Source of the DNA: Pseudoduganella buxea
GTDB taxonomy: Bacteria > Pseudomonadota > Gammaproteobacteria > Burkholderiales > Burkholderiaceae_D
Length of the DNA: 64,000 nt
Assembly (NCBI RefSeq): GCF_009720835.1
Contig: NZ_WNKZ01000023.1
Coordinates: forward strand, 1 to 64,000
Direction of reading: 5' to 3'
Below the pieces are notes generated by a model, which was not told where the DNA came from, ran no database searches, and saw only the letters and a program-made list of their open reading frames with translations. Of this stretch, positions 36,599 through 46,856 are shown one piece after another; position 1 is the first letter of the stretch; every line of letters starts with the position of its first letter. Position numbers and translations under genes: made by a program.

Positions 36599-38269
36599 AT
36601 GACTACCTTCTCCACCCTCGATACCGTTGTCTTCCTGGTGTATTTCCTGATCGTCGCCGGTTATGGACTATGGATCTACCGCAAGAAAAAGAGCACGTCC
36701 GGCCAGGCCTCGCACGACTACTTCCTCGCCGAAGGGTCGCTGACGTGGTGGGCCATCGGCGCCTCCCTGATCGCGTCGAATATCTCGGCCGAGCAGTTCA
36801 TCGGCATGAGCGGCTCGGGCTACCGCATCGGCATGGCCATTGCCGTCTACGAGCTGATGGCGGCCGCCACGCTCGTCATCGTGGCCGTGTTCTTCATGCC
36901 CGTGTACCTGAAAAACCGCATCTACACGATGCCGCAGTTCCTCGAGCAGCGCTACGGCAAGGCCGTGGCGACGACGATGGCGCTGTTCTGGCTGGGCCTG
37001 TATGTGGTGGTCAACCTGACGTCGATCCTGTACCTGGGCGCGCTGGCCATTTCCAGCGTGGCCGGTCTGAACGTGTTCGCCTGCATGGTGTTCCTGGCCG
37101 TGTTTGCCGCCATCATCACGCTGGGCGGCATGAAGGTCATCGGCTATACGGACGTGATCCAGGTGCTGTGCCTGGTCGTGGGCGGGCTCGTGACGACGTG
37201 GATCGCGCTGGACCTGGTGGCCGCGCTGTCGGGCGGGCAGGGCGCCATCGTCGGTGCCAGCGAGCTGATGAAGCGCGCCGGCGGCCACTTCGACATGGTG
37301 CTCGACCGGGGCAATCCCAACTACATGGACCTGCCGGGCCTGTCCACCCTGATCGGCGGCATGTGGATCGTCAACCTGAACTATTGGGGCTGCAACCAGT
37401 ACATCACGCAGCGCGCGCTGGGCGCGGACCTGCATACGGCCCGCAAGGGCCTGCTGTTCGCGGCCTTCCTGAAGCTGTTAATGCCCGTTATCGTCGTGCT
37501 GCCAGGCATTGCCGCTTATGCGCTGGACAAGTCCGGCACCCTGGGCGATGCCATGCGTCCAGGTGGCGAAGTCAACCCTGACCGCGCGTACCCGACCCTG
37601 CTGGCACTGCTGCCGTCCGGCCTGAAAGGTGTCGCGTTCGCCGCCCTGACGGCGGCCGTCGTCGCCTCGCTGGCCGGCAAGGCCAACAGCATCGCCACCA
37701 TCTTCACGCTCGACATCTACCGCCAGCACTTCAACAAGGAAGCGAGCGAACAGCGCATGGTGTGGATCGGCCGCGTGACGGTCGTCATCGCCATCGCCAT
37801 TGCCGTGCTGATCGCCCCGCTGATGGGCATCGACAAGAAGGGCGGCTTTGCCTACATCCAGGAATACACGGGCTTCGTGTCGCCCGGCATCCTGGCCATG
37901 TTCCTGCTGGGCTTCTTCTGGCGCGAGACGACGGCCGCGGCCGCCATGTTCGCCACCATCGGCGGGCTCGTGTTCTCGATCTTCCTGAAGTTCCTGCCTG
38001 GCATGATGGACCTGTCCTTCCTGGCCCCGATCGGCTTCGCCGCCGACAACGGCACGGGGGTCTACGAGATTCCTTTCCTGGACCGCATGTTCATCGTGTT
38101 CTGGGTCGTCGTCGCAGGCATGGTGCTGATCAGCAAGTTCGGCAAGGCCGACGGCAGCGTCAAGCGCATGATCGTCGAGCGCCGGCTGTTCCGGGTCGAT
38201 GGCGGCTTCGCGGCGGGCTCGGCGTTGATCTGCGTCATGCTGGCGGCGATTTACGGCGTCTGGTGGTAA
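36599..38269 (+). CDS. SSS-family sodium/sugar symporter (SGLT-like, probably galactose)
   Basis: 556 residues, polytopic. SGLT features: N-terminal LDTVVFLVYFLIVAGYGLWI, ASLIASNISAEQFIGMSGSGY (sodium/sugar site region, start of helix 1-2), YTMPQFLEQRYG, NLNYWGCNQYITQRALGA and KANSIATIFTLDIY. Uptake of a hexose with sodium is expected; galT and galK directly downstream point to galactose. The ATG at 36599 starts the homology, though an earlier in-frame ATG exists at 36482. Probably controlled by the LacI-type sites upstream; no repressor gene is present in the window. Confidence 0.9.
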   Translation: MTTFSTLDTVVFLVYFLIVAGYGLWIYRKKKSTSGQASHDYFLAEGSLTWWAIGASLIASNISAEQFIGMSGSGYRIGMAIAVYELMAAATLVIVAVFFMPVYLKNRIYTMPQFLEQRYGKAVATTMALFWLGLYVVVNLTSILYLGALAISSVAGLNVFACMVFLAVFAAIITLGGMKVIGYTDVIQVLCLVVGGLVTTWIALDLVAALSGGQGAIVGASELMKRAGGHFDMVLDRGNPNYMDLPGLSTLIGGMWIVNLNYWGCNQYITQRALGADLHTARKGLLFAAFLKLLMPVIVVLPGIAAYALDKSGTLGDAMRPGGEVNPDRAYPTLLALLPSGLKGVAFAALTAAVVASLAGKANSIATIFTLDIYRQHFNKEASEQRMVWIGRVTVVIAIAIAVLIAPLMGIDKKGGFAYIQEYTGFVSPGILAMFLLGFFWRETTAAAAMFATIGGLVFSIFLKFLPGMMDLSFLAPIGFAADNGTGVYEIPFLDRMFIVFWVVVAGMVLISKFGKADGSVKRMIVERRLFRVDGGFAAGSALICVMLAAIYGVWW

Positions 38270-38316
38270 GGTAATCCCATTCGACTTTTTACTGTCCGAG
38301 ATTCAGAAGGAGAAGC

Positions 38317-39378
38317 ATGTTCAACCCCTCAGACCATCCGCACCGCCGCCTCAACCCGCTGACGGGTGAATGGGTGCTGGTGTCGCCGCACCGCAGCAAG
38401 CGCCCGTGGCAGGGCGCCCAGGAGGCGCCGGATACGTCCGTCAAGCCCGCGCACGACCCTACCTGCTACCTGTGCGCCGGCAACACGCGCATCAATGGCG
38501 TCAAGAATCCCGATTACACGGGCACCTTCGTGTTCGAGAACGACTTCGCCGCCGTCATGCCCGATACGCCGGCCGCGCCGGCCGAAGGCGACGGCGACGC
38601 GCTGTTCCAGACCATGAGCGTGCGCGGCACCAGCCGCGTGATCTGTTTCTCCCCGGATCACAGCAAGTCGCTGCCGCAGCTGTCGGAGCAAGCCATCGAA
38701 GGCGTCGTGGACACGTGGTGCGCGCAGGCCGCGGAGCTGGGCGCCACCTATCCATGGGTGCAGGTGTTCGAGAACAAAGGCGCTGCGATGGGTTGCTCGA
38801 ATCCCCACCCGCATGGCCAGATCTGGGCCACCAGCTTCCTGCCCAACCAGCCGGCCACGGAGGAACGCCAGCAGCAGGCCTACTTGGCCGAGCGGGGCAC
38901 GAACCTGCTGCTCGACTACGCCGAGCGCGAGGCGGCCGACGGCGAACGGGTCGTCGTCATGACGGAGCACTGGCTGGCCGTGGTGCCGTATTGGGCCGGC
39001 TGGCCGTTCGAGACCCTGCTGCTGCCGCGCTTTGCCGTGCAGCGCCTCGATGCGCTGACCCAGCCCCAACGGGCCGACCTGGCCGTCATCCTGAAGCGCC
39101 TGACGACGCGCTACGACAACCTGTTCCAGACCTCGTTCCCGTACTCGATGGGCTGGCACGGCGCGCCGTACGACGGCTCCGCGCCAGGCGGCGACGATGT
39201 CCAGGCCTGGCAGCTGCACGCCCACTTCTATCCGCCGCTGCTGCGTTCCGCGTCGGTGCGCAAGTTCATGGTGGGCTTCGAGATGCTGGCCGAGTCGCAG
39301 CGCGACCTGACACCAGAGCAGGCTGCCGCCCAGCTGCGCGCCCAGTCCGAAGTCCATTACCTTCAATCCAGCCAATAA
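38317..39378 (+). CDS. galT: Galactose-1-phosphate uridylyltransferase
   Basis: 353 residues. HIT-type active site NPHPHGQIW with the nucleophile His at residue 166, the same number as in E. coli GalT. The zinc-ligand region ([12 protein letters not shown]) and C-terminal [14 protein letters not shown] also match. It exchanges galactose-1-phosphate with UDP-glucose in the Leloir pathway. AGAAGGAGAAG precedes the ATG. It sits 47 bases after the symporter and 15 before galK, a clear operon. Confidence 0.97.
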   Translation: MFNPSDHPHRRLNPLTGEWVLVSPHRSKRPWQGAQEAPDTSVKPAHDPTCYLCAGNTRINGVKNPDYTGTFVFENDFAAVMPDTPAAPAEGDGDALFQTMSVRGTSRVICFSPDHSKSLPQLSEQAIEGVVDTWCAQAAELGATYPWVQVFENKGAAMGCSNPHPHGQIWATSFLPNQPATEERQQQAYLAERGTNLLLDYAEREAADGERVVVMTEHWLAVVPYWAGWPFETLLLPRFAVQRLDALTQPQRADLAVILKRLTTRYDNLFQTSFPYSMGWHGAPYDGSAPGGDDVQAWQLHAHFYPPLLRSASVRKFMVGFEMLAESQRDLTPEQAAAQLRAQSEVHYLQSSQ

Positions 39379-39393
39379 GAGCAAAACAGAACA

Positions 39394-40557
39394 ATGAGTG
39401 AACAACTGATCTCCCACACCCGCGCCGTGTTCGACGAGACCTTCGGCGAGGCGCCAGCGATCGTCGTGCAGGCGCCGGGACGGGTCAACCTGATCGGCGA
39501 GCACACGGACTACAACGACGGCCTGGTGCTGCCCTGCGCGCTGGACTACCGCACCGTGATCGCCGCGCGCGAGCGGGACGACCGCATCGTCCACATCGTC
39601 GCCGCCGACTACGACAACGCCGTCGACGAGTATTCGCTGGATGAGCCCATCGAGCGCCTGGAAGCGCCGATGTGGGCCAACTACGTGCGCGGCGTCGTCG
39701 ACGTGCTGCAAAAGCGTGGCCTGCCGCTGCGCGGCATGGACATGGTGATCTCCGGCGACGTGCCGCAAGGCGCGGGATTGTCGTCGTCGGCGTCGCTGTC
39801 GGTTGCCGTCTGCACCCTGTTCGCCACCTTGCCCGGCTTCGAGGGCCTCAGCCCCATCGACCTGGCCCTGATCGCCCAGGAGTCCGAGAACGATTTCGTC
39901 GGCTGCAAGTGCGGCAACATGGACCAGATCATCTCCGCCACGGGCCTGGCCAACCACGCCGTGATGATCGACTGCCGTTCGCTGGAAACCCAGCCCGTGC
40001 CCGTGCCGTCAGGTGCCTCGATCATGATCTTCCACTCGCACGTGGAACGGGGCCTGGTCGATTCCGAATACAACACGCGCCGCCAGCAATGCGAGACGGC
40101 GGCGCGTCACTTCGGCGTCAAGGCCCTGCGTGACGTCGACATGGCGCTGCTGGAAGAACGGGGCGGCGAACTCGATCCGATGGTGCTGCGTCGCGCCCGC
40201 CACGTCGTCACGGAAAACGCCCGCGTGGCCGCCGCCGTCGACGCGCTGAGGGCCGGCGACCTGGCCCGCATGGGCGAACTGATGGCCGCTTCGCACGTGT
40301 CGATGCGCGACGACTTCGAGATCACCGTGCCGCTGATCGACCAGCTGGTCGACATCGTCAAGGGCGTCATCAAGACGACGGGCGGTGTGCGCATGACGGG
40401 CGGCGGCTTCGGCGGCTGTGTCGTCGCACTGGTGCCGGACGACCAGGTCGAACACGTGACGGCGGCCGTGGAGCGCGCCTATCGCGGCCCGAAGGGCGAG
40501 CTGGCGACGATCTATGTGTGCCGGGCTGCCCGGGGCGCGGGCCGGCTGCCTGCGTAG
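39394..40557 (+). CDS. galK: Galactokinase
   Basis: 387 residues, GHMP kinase. Galactokinase signature [15 protein letters not shown] near residue 30, ATP loop [17 protein letters not shown], and C-terminal [17 protein letters not shown]. It phosphorylates galactose to galactose-1-phosphate for GalT. No galE or mutarotase gene is in this cluster, so these must lie elsewhere. Confidence 0.97.
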   Translation: MSEQLISHTRAVFDETFGEAPAIVVQAPGRVNLIGEHTDYNDGLVLPCALDYRTVIAARERDDRIVHIVAADYDNAVDEYSLDEPIERLEAPMWANYVRGVVDVLQKRGLPLRGMDMVISGDVPQGAGLSSSASLSVAVCTLFATLPGFEGLSPIDLALIAQESENDFVGCKCGNMDQIISATGLANHAVMIDCRSLETQPVPVPSGASIMIFHSHVERGLVDSEYNTRRQQCETAARHFGVKALRDVDMALLEERGGELDPMVLRRARHVVTENARVAAAVDALRAGDLARMGELMAASHVSMRDDFEITVPLIDQLVDIVKGVIKTTGGVRMTGGGFGGCVVALVPDDQVEHVTAAVERAYRGPKGELATIYVCRAARGAGRLPA

Positions 40558-40563
40558 GCGCTC

Positions 40564-40626
40564 TGGCCTGACCAATTGTTGTATTCAGGCTGCACCGGCC
40601 TGACAGAACATCATTTGGTCAGGCCG
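40564..40626. promoter_or_regulatory. Three GGCCTGAC-type motifs upstream of the TonB receptor
   Basis: In the 298-base gap after galK: TGGCCTGACCA (40564-40574, near-palindromic), CGGCCTGACAG (40596-40606) and the inverted TGGTCAGGCCG (40616-40626). The outer two form an 11-base inverted repeat GGCCTGACCAA / TTGGTCAGGCC. The pattern resembles FadR-type GntR sites (TGGTCNGACCA). The regulator is unknown. Confidence 0.45.
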
Positions 40627-40855
40627 AATTCAAATTTCTGCACGTCCTCTTTCGGCAAGTTGAACGACAAAGCCGACACGATCCCCGCACGTTAATGCAA
40701 AAGATATCGCATAACGCTGCAAGCATTCAAAATTGCTATTTGTCTATCTGATTTGCTGCTTGCATGATGGCCCCATCATGCTTACCAAAAAGCACAAGCT
40801 CGCGCGACAGCCCCCGCCGGCAGGTCGCGCGGACCATAATCAGAAAGGGAGACAA

Positions 40856-43765
40856 ATGCAAACCCGATACAACCTCACCCTGACGGCACTGGCCTCGGCC
40901 CTCCTCGCCATCGGCAACGCCGCCGCCCAAACCCAGGAAGCTCCCGAGGACGCCCAGAGAGTCGTCGTCACGGGCCTGCGCGCCTCGCTGGAAAGCGCCC
41001 TGAACGCCAAGCGCAGCGAGAACAGCATCGTCGACGTCATCAAGGCCGAGGATATCGGCAAGTTCCCCGACACGAACCTGGCCGAGTCGCTGCAGCGCGT
41101 GCCGGGCGTGGCCATCGACCGCGATGCCGGCGAAGGGCGCAGCATCACGGTGCGCGGCCTGGGCCAGGATTTCACGCGCGTGCGCATCAACGGCATCGAA
41201 GGCCTGGCCACGACGGGCGGCAGCGACAACAGCGGCGGCATCAACCGGGGCCGGGGCTTCGACTTCAACGTGTTCGCCTCCGAGCTGTTCAGCTCCCTGA
41301 CGGTGCGGAAGAGCTCCTCGGCCGAGGTGGAGGAGGGCTCGCTGGGCGCCACCGTCGACCTGCAGACCATGCGTCCCTTTGACATGGCGAAGCGCGGCTT
41401 CAATGCCACCGCCATGATCAAGGGCCGCTACAACGACCTGGCCAAGAAGACCGACCCGCGCGGCGCGTTCATGATGTCGGACACCTTCAACAACAACACG
41501 ATGGGCTACCTGGTGTCTGCCGCCTGGGGCAAGCGCAACCTGCTGGAAGACGGCTTCTCGACGGGCCGCTGGGACAACGGCCCGTCCGTCGGCGGCTGGT
41601 GCGCGCCGATGGGCGTGGGCAGCTCGACGTCGCCGAATTGCAGCACGTCCGCGCCGGGCTTCCCCGTGGCAACGCGCCTGCCGGCAAGCCAGGCCGCCAC
41701 CGACGCCTACAACGCGGCCAGCAATCCGGCCAACTACCACCCCCGTTTCCCCCGCTACGGCCGCATGGTGCATGAGCAGGAGCGCCTGGGCATCACGGCC
41801 TCGTTCGAATGGAAGCCGCGCCGGGGCACGCGCCTGTCGCTGGACATGCTGTATGCGAACCTGGACGCGACGCGCGAGGAAAACTACCTGGAAGGCTTCT
41901 CGTTCAGCCGCAACCTGACGTCCGGCGGCAAGCCGCAGACGTCGGTGGTGCAGGCCCAGTACGATGCTCTCGGCCGCCTGCAGTACGGCGTCTACAACGG
42001 CGTGGACATCCGCTCCGAGACGCGCTACGACGAGATGAAGACGCGCTTCACGCAGCCGACCTTGAACCTGTCGCACCAGATTAACGACGACCTGCGCCTG
42101 ACGGCCGCGCTGGGCCGGGCCAAGTCCGTGTTCGACAACCCGATCCAGACCACCGTCACCCTGGATGCGCCGAACGTGAACGGCTACACGGTGGACTTCC
42201 GCCAGAACGACCGCCTGCCCGTCATCACGTACCCGTTCGACGTCACCAGGGGCGGCGTACTGAATATCTACGGCGTGCCGGCCGGCGCCACGGCGGCCGC
42301 CAATTCCCTGCCCAGCGAGATCCGCATCCGCCCGCAAGGCACGTCCAACGTCAACGACGTGCTGAGCGTGGACCTGGCCTGGCGCGCCAGCGACACGTGG
42401 ACCGTCAAGGGCGGCGTCAACGCCAAGCGCTACAAGTTCACCACGTGGGAATCGCGCCGCGCCAACACGGGCGAAACCATCTACGGCCTGCCGGCGGGCG
42501 CGGACATCACGAACCTGACCTCGCTCGTCACGGGCTTCGGCGCCAAGCAGGATATGCCCGCCGGGAATGCCACCAGCTGGGTCATGCCGAACATCGGCGC
42601 CATCACGGCCCTGTATGACGCCTATTGCAACTGCCTGAAGTCCGGTCCGGCCGGCGGCCCCGGCGACTTCACGTTGACGTCCACCAGCAACGCCAGCGCG
42701 CGGGGCAACAACCGCGCCATCGAGGAGGAAGACAAGGGCCTGTACCTTCAGGGCGATTTCGACAGCACGCTGTGGGGCCTGCCCGTGCGCGGCAACGTGG
42801 GCGGGCGCTACGTGAAGACGGACCTGACAGCGCAAGGCTATGTCAGCACCGGCAACGGCACCTCCGTCACGGCGGAAAACTCGTACAAGGACTTCCTGCC
42901 GTCGTTCAACCTGACGGCCAACGTCACGCCGGAGTTCCTGGTCCGCCTGGCGGCCGCCAAGGTCATGTCGCGCCCCGTGCTGGGCAACCTGAACCCGGGC
43001 GGGTCGGTCAGCACCGTCGGCGCGCTGGGTATCACTTCCGGCAACCCGAAACTGGAACCGTTCCGCGCCAAGACTTTCGACGCCTCGTTCGAATACTACT
43101 TCAAGGACAAGGCCTTCCTCGGCCTGGGCCTGTTCCAGAAGAATATCGCGAACTACATCCAGGGCGTACGCCAGTCGATGCCGTACAACGAGACGGGCCT
43201 GCCGTTGTCGCTGCTGCCGGCCAATTTCAACGGCACGGAGATGTTCGACGTGACGAGCTTCCTGAACACGCCGGGCGGCAAGCTGCGCGGCTTCGAGCTG
43301 AACTACCAGCAGCCGTTCACCTTCCTGCCGGCGTGGGGCCGCAACTTCGGCCTGATCGCCAACTACACGCGCGTGTCGTCGAAGATCGACTACATCATCT
43401 CGGCCAACACGGCCAACAGCGGCACCGTGCGCGACGAGCTGGTCAACCTGTCGCCGAAGTCCTGGAACACCACCTTCTACTACGACGACAACCGCTTCAG
43501 CGCGCGCCTGACGGGCGCCTACCGGTCGGCCTACCTGCAGATCGTGCCGGCCCAGAACAACAACGACGTGCAGGGCAAGAACGAAACCTTCAACGTCGAC
43601 CTGTCGCTGTCGTACAAGTGGAACGACAAACTGGAATTCACGCTGGAAGGCGTCAACCTCACCAACGAGTCGACCGACCAGTTCGTGGGCCGGGCCCGCA
43701 ACAGCGTGATGGTGCATAACGTGACGGGTCGCGAGCTGCTGCTCGGCGCGCGCTACAAGTTCTGA
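40856..43765 (+). CDS. TonB-dependent receptor for plant-glycan sugars
   Basis: 969 residues. The ATG at 40856 (AGGGAG upstream) opens a signal peptide (MQTRYNLTLTALASALLAIG...AAAQ). Plug domain: RVVVTGLRASLESAL, EDIGKFPDTNLAESLQRVPG, IDRDAGEGRSITVRGLGQDF. The C-terminus VTGRELLLGARYKF ends in the outer-membrane Phe. This subtype (IGKFPDTNLAE...) is frequent in carbohydrate-uptake loci. It would carry oligosaccharides released by the GH43 and PL10 enzymes encoded next across the outer membrane. Substrate inferred from context. Confidence 0.93.
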   Translation: MQTRYNLTLTALASALLAIGNAAAQTQEAPEDAQRVVVTGLRASLESALNAKRSENSIVDVIKAEDIGKFPDTNLAESLQRVPGVAIDRDAGEGRSITVRGLGQDFTRVRINGIEGLATTGGSDNSGGINRGRGFDFNVFASELFSSLTVRKSSSAEVEEGSLGATVDLQTMRPFDMAKRGFNATAMIKGRYNDLAKKTDPRGAFMMSDTFNNNTMGYLVSAAWGKRNLLEDGFSTGRWDNGPSVGGWCAPMGVGSSTSPNCSTSAPGFPVATRLPASQAATDAYNAASNPANYHPRFPRYGRMVHEQERLGITASFEWKPRRGTRLSLDMLYANLDATREENYLEGFSFSRNLTSGGKPQTSVVQAQYDALGRLQYGVYNGVDIRSETRYDEMKTRFTQPTLNLSHQINDDLRLTAALGRAKSVFDNPIQTTVTLDAPNVNGYTVDFRQNDRLPVITYPFDVTRGGVLNIYGVPAGATAAANSLPSEIRIRPQGTSNVNDVLSVDLAWRASDTWTVKGGVNAKRYKFTTWESRRANTGETIYGLPAGADITNLTSLVTGFGAKQDMPAGNATSWVMPNIGAITALYDAYCNCLKSGPAGGPGDFTLTSTSNASARGNNRAIEEEDKGLYLQGDFDSTLWGLPVRGNVGGRYVKTDLTAQGYVSTGNGTSVTAENSYKDFLPSFNLTANVTPEFLVRLAAAKVMSRPVLGNLNPGGSVSTVGALGITSGNPKLEPFRAKTFDASFEYYFKDKAFLGLGLFQKNIANYIQGVRQSMPYNETGLPLSLLPANFNGTEMFDVTSFLNTPGGKLRGFELNYQQPFTFLPAWGRNFGLIANYTRVSSKIDYIISANTANSGTVRDELVNLSPKSWNTTFYYDDNRFSARLTGAYRSAYLQIVPAQNNNDVQGKNETFNVDLSLSYKWNDKLEFTLEGVNLTNESTDQFVGRARNSVMVHNVTGRELLLGARYKF

Positions 43766-43773
43766 GGACGACG

Positions 43774-45381
43774 ATGGTTTCACGACGCAATGCCCTGAAA
43801 GGGGCGGGGCTGGGAGGCCTGCTGCTGGGGGCGCGAGGCGCTGGCGCAGCAGAGCCCTGTGGCAGTGCCGCGGCGCCGGCATGGGCGCGGGGCCCGGAGG
43901 GCCAGCGCAAGGCCGACCTGGGCAACGGCACGTTCCTGAATCCCCTCGTCGCCGGCGACCACCCGGACCCGTCGATCCTGCGCGACGGCATGGATTACTA
44001 CATGACGTTTTCCACCTTCGATGCCTATCCGGGCCTGGTGATCTGGCATTCGACGGACCTGGTCAACTGGCAGCCGCTGGTGGCGGCGCTGCGGCGCAAT
44101 ATCGGCTCCGTGTGGGCGCCCGAGCTGTGCAAGCACAAGGGCCGCTACTTCCTGTATATCCCGACGAAGAAGACGGCCGAGCCGGGATCGAAAACGACTT
44201 CGTGGGTGATCTGGGCCGACGATATCCGCGGGCCCTGGTCCGAGCCCATCGACCTGGACCTGCCGCGCCATATCGACCCGGGCCACGCCGTGGGGGAGGA
44301 CGGCTCGCGCTGGCTGTTCCTGTCCGGCGTCGACCGGGTGCGGCTTGCCGACGACGGCCTGTCCACCGTCGGCAAGCCGGAAAAAGTCTACGAGCCGTGG
44401 CGCTATCCGGACGACTGGGAAGTGGAAGCCTTTTCGCCCGAGGGGCCGAAGGTGCTGCGACACAATGGCTATTTCTACCTGATCCTGGCCGTCGGCGGCA
44501 CGTCCGGCCCGCCCACGGGCCATATGGTGATCGCGGCCCGTTCGACATCCATCCACGGACCGTGGCAACACCATCCCCGCAATCCCCTCGTACGCACCGG
44601 GGACGTGGCCGAGAAATGGTGGTCGCGCGGCCACGCCACCATCGTGCAGGGCCCGGCGGGCGACTGGTGGGGCGTGTATCACGGCTATGAGAACGGTTAC
44701 TGGACCCTGGGCCGGCAGGCCTTGCTGGCCCCCGTCACGTGGGCGCCGGACGGCTGGCCGGAGTTCGGTGGCGGCGACCTGTCGCGGCCCATCCGCAGCC
44801 CCGCCGGCGGCAAGCCCGGCCCGCACGGCATGGCCCTGTCGGACGACTTCAGCACCGACAAGTATGGCGTGCAGTGGAACTTCTTCAGTCCCGCGCCGGA
44901 TGAAGTGGCCCGGCTGGCGCGCAAGAATGGCGTGCTGCACCTGAAGGCCAGCGGCGAGCAGCCGTCGGCGTCGTCGCCGCTGGTGTTCGTCGCGCCGGAC
45001 CAGGATTACGAATTCCAGTGCGAGATCGACGTCGATCCCGGCGCGCGCGGCGGAATGCTGCTGTTCTACGACCACAAGCTGTATTGCGGCATCGGCTTCG
45101 GCGCGGACAAGCTGGTGCTGCACCGCTACGGCACGGAACATGGCCAGCCGGACAATCCCTTCGGCCGGCGCCTGTTCCTCCGCATCCGCAACCGGCGCCA
45201 CGTGGTCAGCATCCACCTGTCGAAGGACGGCAGGACGTGGCAGCGGGGCCCACGTGGCTACGAAGTTTCCGGCTACCACCACAATGTGCGGGGCGGCTTC
45301 ATGTCGCTGAAGCCCGCGCTGTATGCGGTGGGGCAGGGCGAAGTGCGCTTCCGCGATTTCCGCTACCGGGCGTTCGCGTGA
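43774..45381 (+). CDS. Secreted glycoside hydrolase family 43 protein
   Basis: 535 residues. N-terminal Tat-like signal (SRRNALKGAGLGGLLLGARG). GH43 five-blade propeller: AGDHPDPSILRDGMDYYM (catalytic base Asp), WAPELCKHKGRYFLYI, and a plausible acid Glu in WEVEAFSPEGPKVL. A C-terminal beta-sandwich from about residue 355 (FSTDKYGVQWNFFSP onward) resembles the second domain of GH43 beta-xylosidases. Likely removes xylose, arabinose or galactose from pectin or hemicellulose. It starts 8 bases after the TonB receptor and overlaps the lyase gene by 4 bases. Confidence 0.88.
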   Translation: MVSRRNALKGAGLGGLLLGARGAGAAEPCGSAAAPAWARGPEGQRKADLGNGTFLNPLVAGDHPDPSILRDGMDYYMTFSTFDAYPGLVIWHSTDLVNWQPLVAALRRNIGSVWAPELCKHKGRYFLYIPTKKTAEPGSKTTSWVIWADDIRGPWSEPIDLDLPRHIDPGHAVGEDGSRWLFLSGVDRVRLADDGLSTVGKPEKVYEPWRYPDDWEVEAFSPEGPKVLRHNGYFYLILAVGGTSGPPTGHMVIAARSTSIHGPWQHHPRNPLVRTGDVAEKWWSRGHATIVQGPAGDWWGVYHGYENGYWTLGRQALLAPVTWAPDGWPEFGGGDLSRPIRSPAGGKPGPHGMALSDDFSTDKYGVQWNFFSPAPDEVARLARKNGVLHLKASGEQPSASSPLVFVAPDQDYEFQCEIDVDPGARGGMLLFYDHKLYCGIGFGADKLVLHRYGTEHGQPDNPFGRRLFLRIRNRRHVVSIHLSKDGRTWQRGPRGYEVSGYHHNVRGGFMSLKPALYAVGQGEVRFRDFRYRAFA

Positions 45382-46649
45382 AGGCGCACCTGGCAGCGCT
45401 GGCGCTGACCTGGGCGGGCGTTGCCCACGCGGGCGTGATCGGAACGACGACGACGGCGGCACCGCTCACCGAGGCCCGGGTTGCCGGCCTGGATGTAACG
45501 GGGCAGGGCCCATGGCGCGCGTACCTGGAACGTTCGCGCGCGCTGATGGCGGCGGACAAGGCGACTTTGGCGGCCGAACGGGCGGGCGGCACGGTGCCGG
45601 CCAGCGCGGCAGCCCACCTGAAGGGCGAATCGGGCATGCCGCTGGACCGGCCTGCGGCGTGGTATGCCTCCGCGCAGGCGGCGCACGTGGCGGACAATAT
45701 CGTCAGCTGGCAGACGCCCGCCGGCGGCTGGGGCAAGAACGTCGACCGCGGCGGGCCGCTGCGCCGGCGCGGCGAGCACTACGCACCGGTGGACGACGAT
45801 CCCGCCGGTGGTGTCGTCGCGCGGGCCGATGGCTGGAGCTACGTGGGCACCATCGACAACGACGCGACGACGACGGAACTGCGCTTCCTGGCGCGGGCGC
45901 AGGCTGCCCGGCAGGGGCCGGGTGGCGCAGCGTGGCGCGCGGCGTTCGTCAAGGGCGTGCGCTACCTGCTGGATGCGCAATATCCGAACGGCGGCTTTCC
46001 CCAGGTGTATCCGCTGCAGGGCGGCTACCACGATGCCATCACGTACAACGACGACGCGCTGGCCACCGTGGTGGCGCTGCTGGACGCCGTGGCTGCGCGC
46101 GAGGGCGACTATGCCTTCGTGCCGGCTGGCCTGGCGGCGCAGGCCGGTGCCGCCGCCGAACGGGCCGTGGACGTGGTCCTGGCCAGCCAGATTGTCGCGG
46201 GCGGGGTGCTTGCCGGCTGGTGCCAGCAGCACGATGCCTTGACCCTGGCGCCGGTGGGTGCGCGCAATTTCGAGCCGGCGGCCCTGTCGACGGCGGAGAG
46301 CGCGCGGCTGCTGTCGCTATTGATGCGCCGGCCGAAGCCGTCCGCGCGGCTGGTGGCCGCCGTCGATGCCGGGGTGGCGTGGCTGAAGCGCGCCGCCGTG
46401 TACGACGTCGCCTGGGTGCGGCAGGCCGATGGCGGACGCGTGCTGGTGGCGCGGCCGGGCGCCGGGCCGATCTGGCCGCGCATGATCGATATCGCCACCG
46501 CGCGACCCGTTTTCGGCGACCGCGACGGCACCATCCACACGGATGTCAACGAACTCAGCCTGGAACGGCGCAGCGGCTACGGCTGGTTTGGCGACCGGCC
46601 CGCCGCCGCCCTGGCGGACCATGCGCGCTGGACGGCGCGTCGTCCATGA
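45378..46649 (+). CDS. Pectate lyase, PL10 (PelA) family
   Basis: 423 residues from GTG 45378 (the GTGA overlaps the GH43 stop). Signal peptide VKAHLAALALTWAGVAHA. Lyase body: SWQTPAGGWGKNVDRGG, TIDNDATTTELRFLARA (the conserved acidic/TTxELRFL block of PelA), YPNGGFPQVYPLQGGYHDAI and ARNFEPAALSTAESARLL. It cleaves polygalacturonate by beta-elimination. An in-frame longer version would run antisense-like through GH43 and is rejected. With the GH43 and TonB receptor this is a pectin-use unit. Confidence 0.9.
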   Translation: MKAHLAALALTWAGVAHAGVIGTTTTAAPLTEARVAGLDVTGQGPWRAYLERSRALMAADKATLAAERAGGTVPASAAAHLKGESGMPLDRPAAWYASAQAAHVADNIVSWQTPAGGWGKNVDRGGPLRRRGEHYAPVDDDPAGGVVARADGWSYVGTIDNDATTTELRFLARAQAARQGPGGAAWRAAFVKGVRYLLDAQYPNGGFPQVYPLQGGYHDAITYNDDALATVVALLDAVAAREGDYAFVPAGLAAQAGAAAERAVDVVLASQIVAGGVLAGWCQQHDALTLAPVGARNFEPAALSTAESARLLSLLMRRPKPSARLVAAVDAGVAWLKRAAVYDVAWVRQADGGRVLVARPGAGPIWPRMIDIATARPVFGDRDGTIHTDVNELSLERRSGYGWFGDRPAAALADHARWTARRP

Positions 46650-46856
46650 CGCAGGTTTGGATTCTGGAAATTGTTGCAGTTGTTGCGTGACCGTTCCGAC
46701 CCGGCGGTTGGGTCCAGTCCTACGCGCCACTGGCCGGATGACTTATAAAAACAAAGTTCGATCGCCGTTACCATGGACTCACCTTTTCGAGACAAGCCGA
46801 CAGCGGCAGGTCACTTAAAGGATGTGTATCCTGAAACCAATCTCAAGGAGTTCATC

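Noticed and set aside
40736..43882. Very long open frame (over 1000 codons) on the minus strand opposite the TonB receptor
   Set aside because: It is rich in His, Arg, Gln and Val, has no family motif and mirrors the receptor codons; this is the usual antisense shadow in high-GC DNA.
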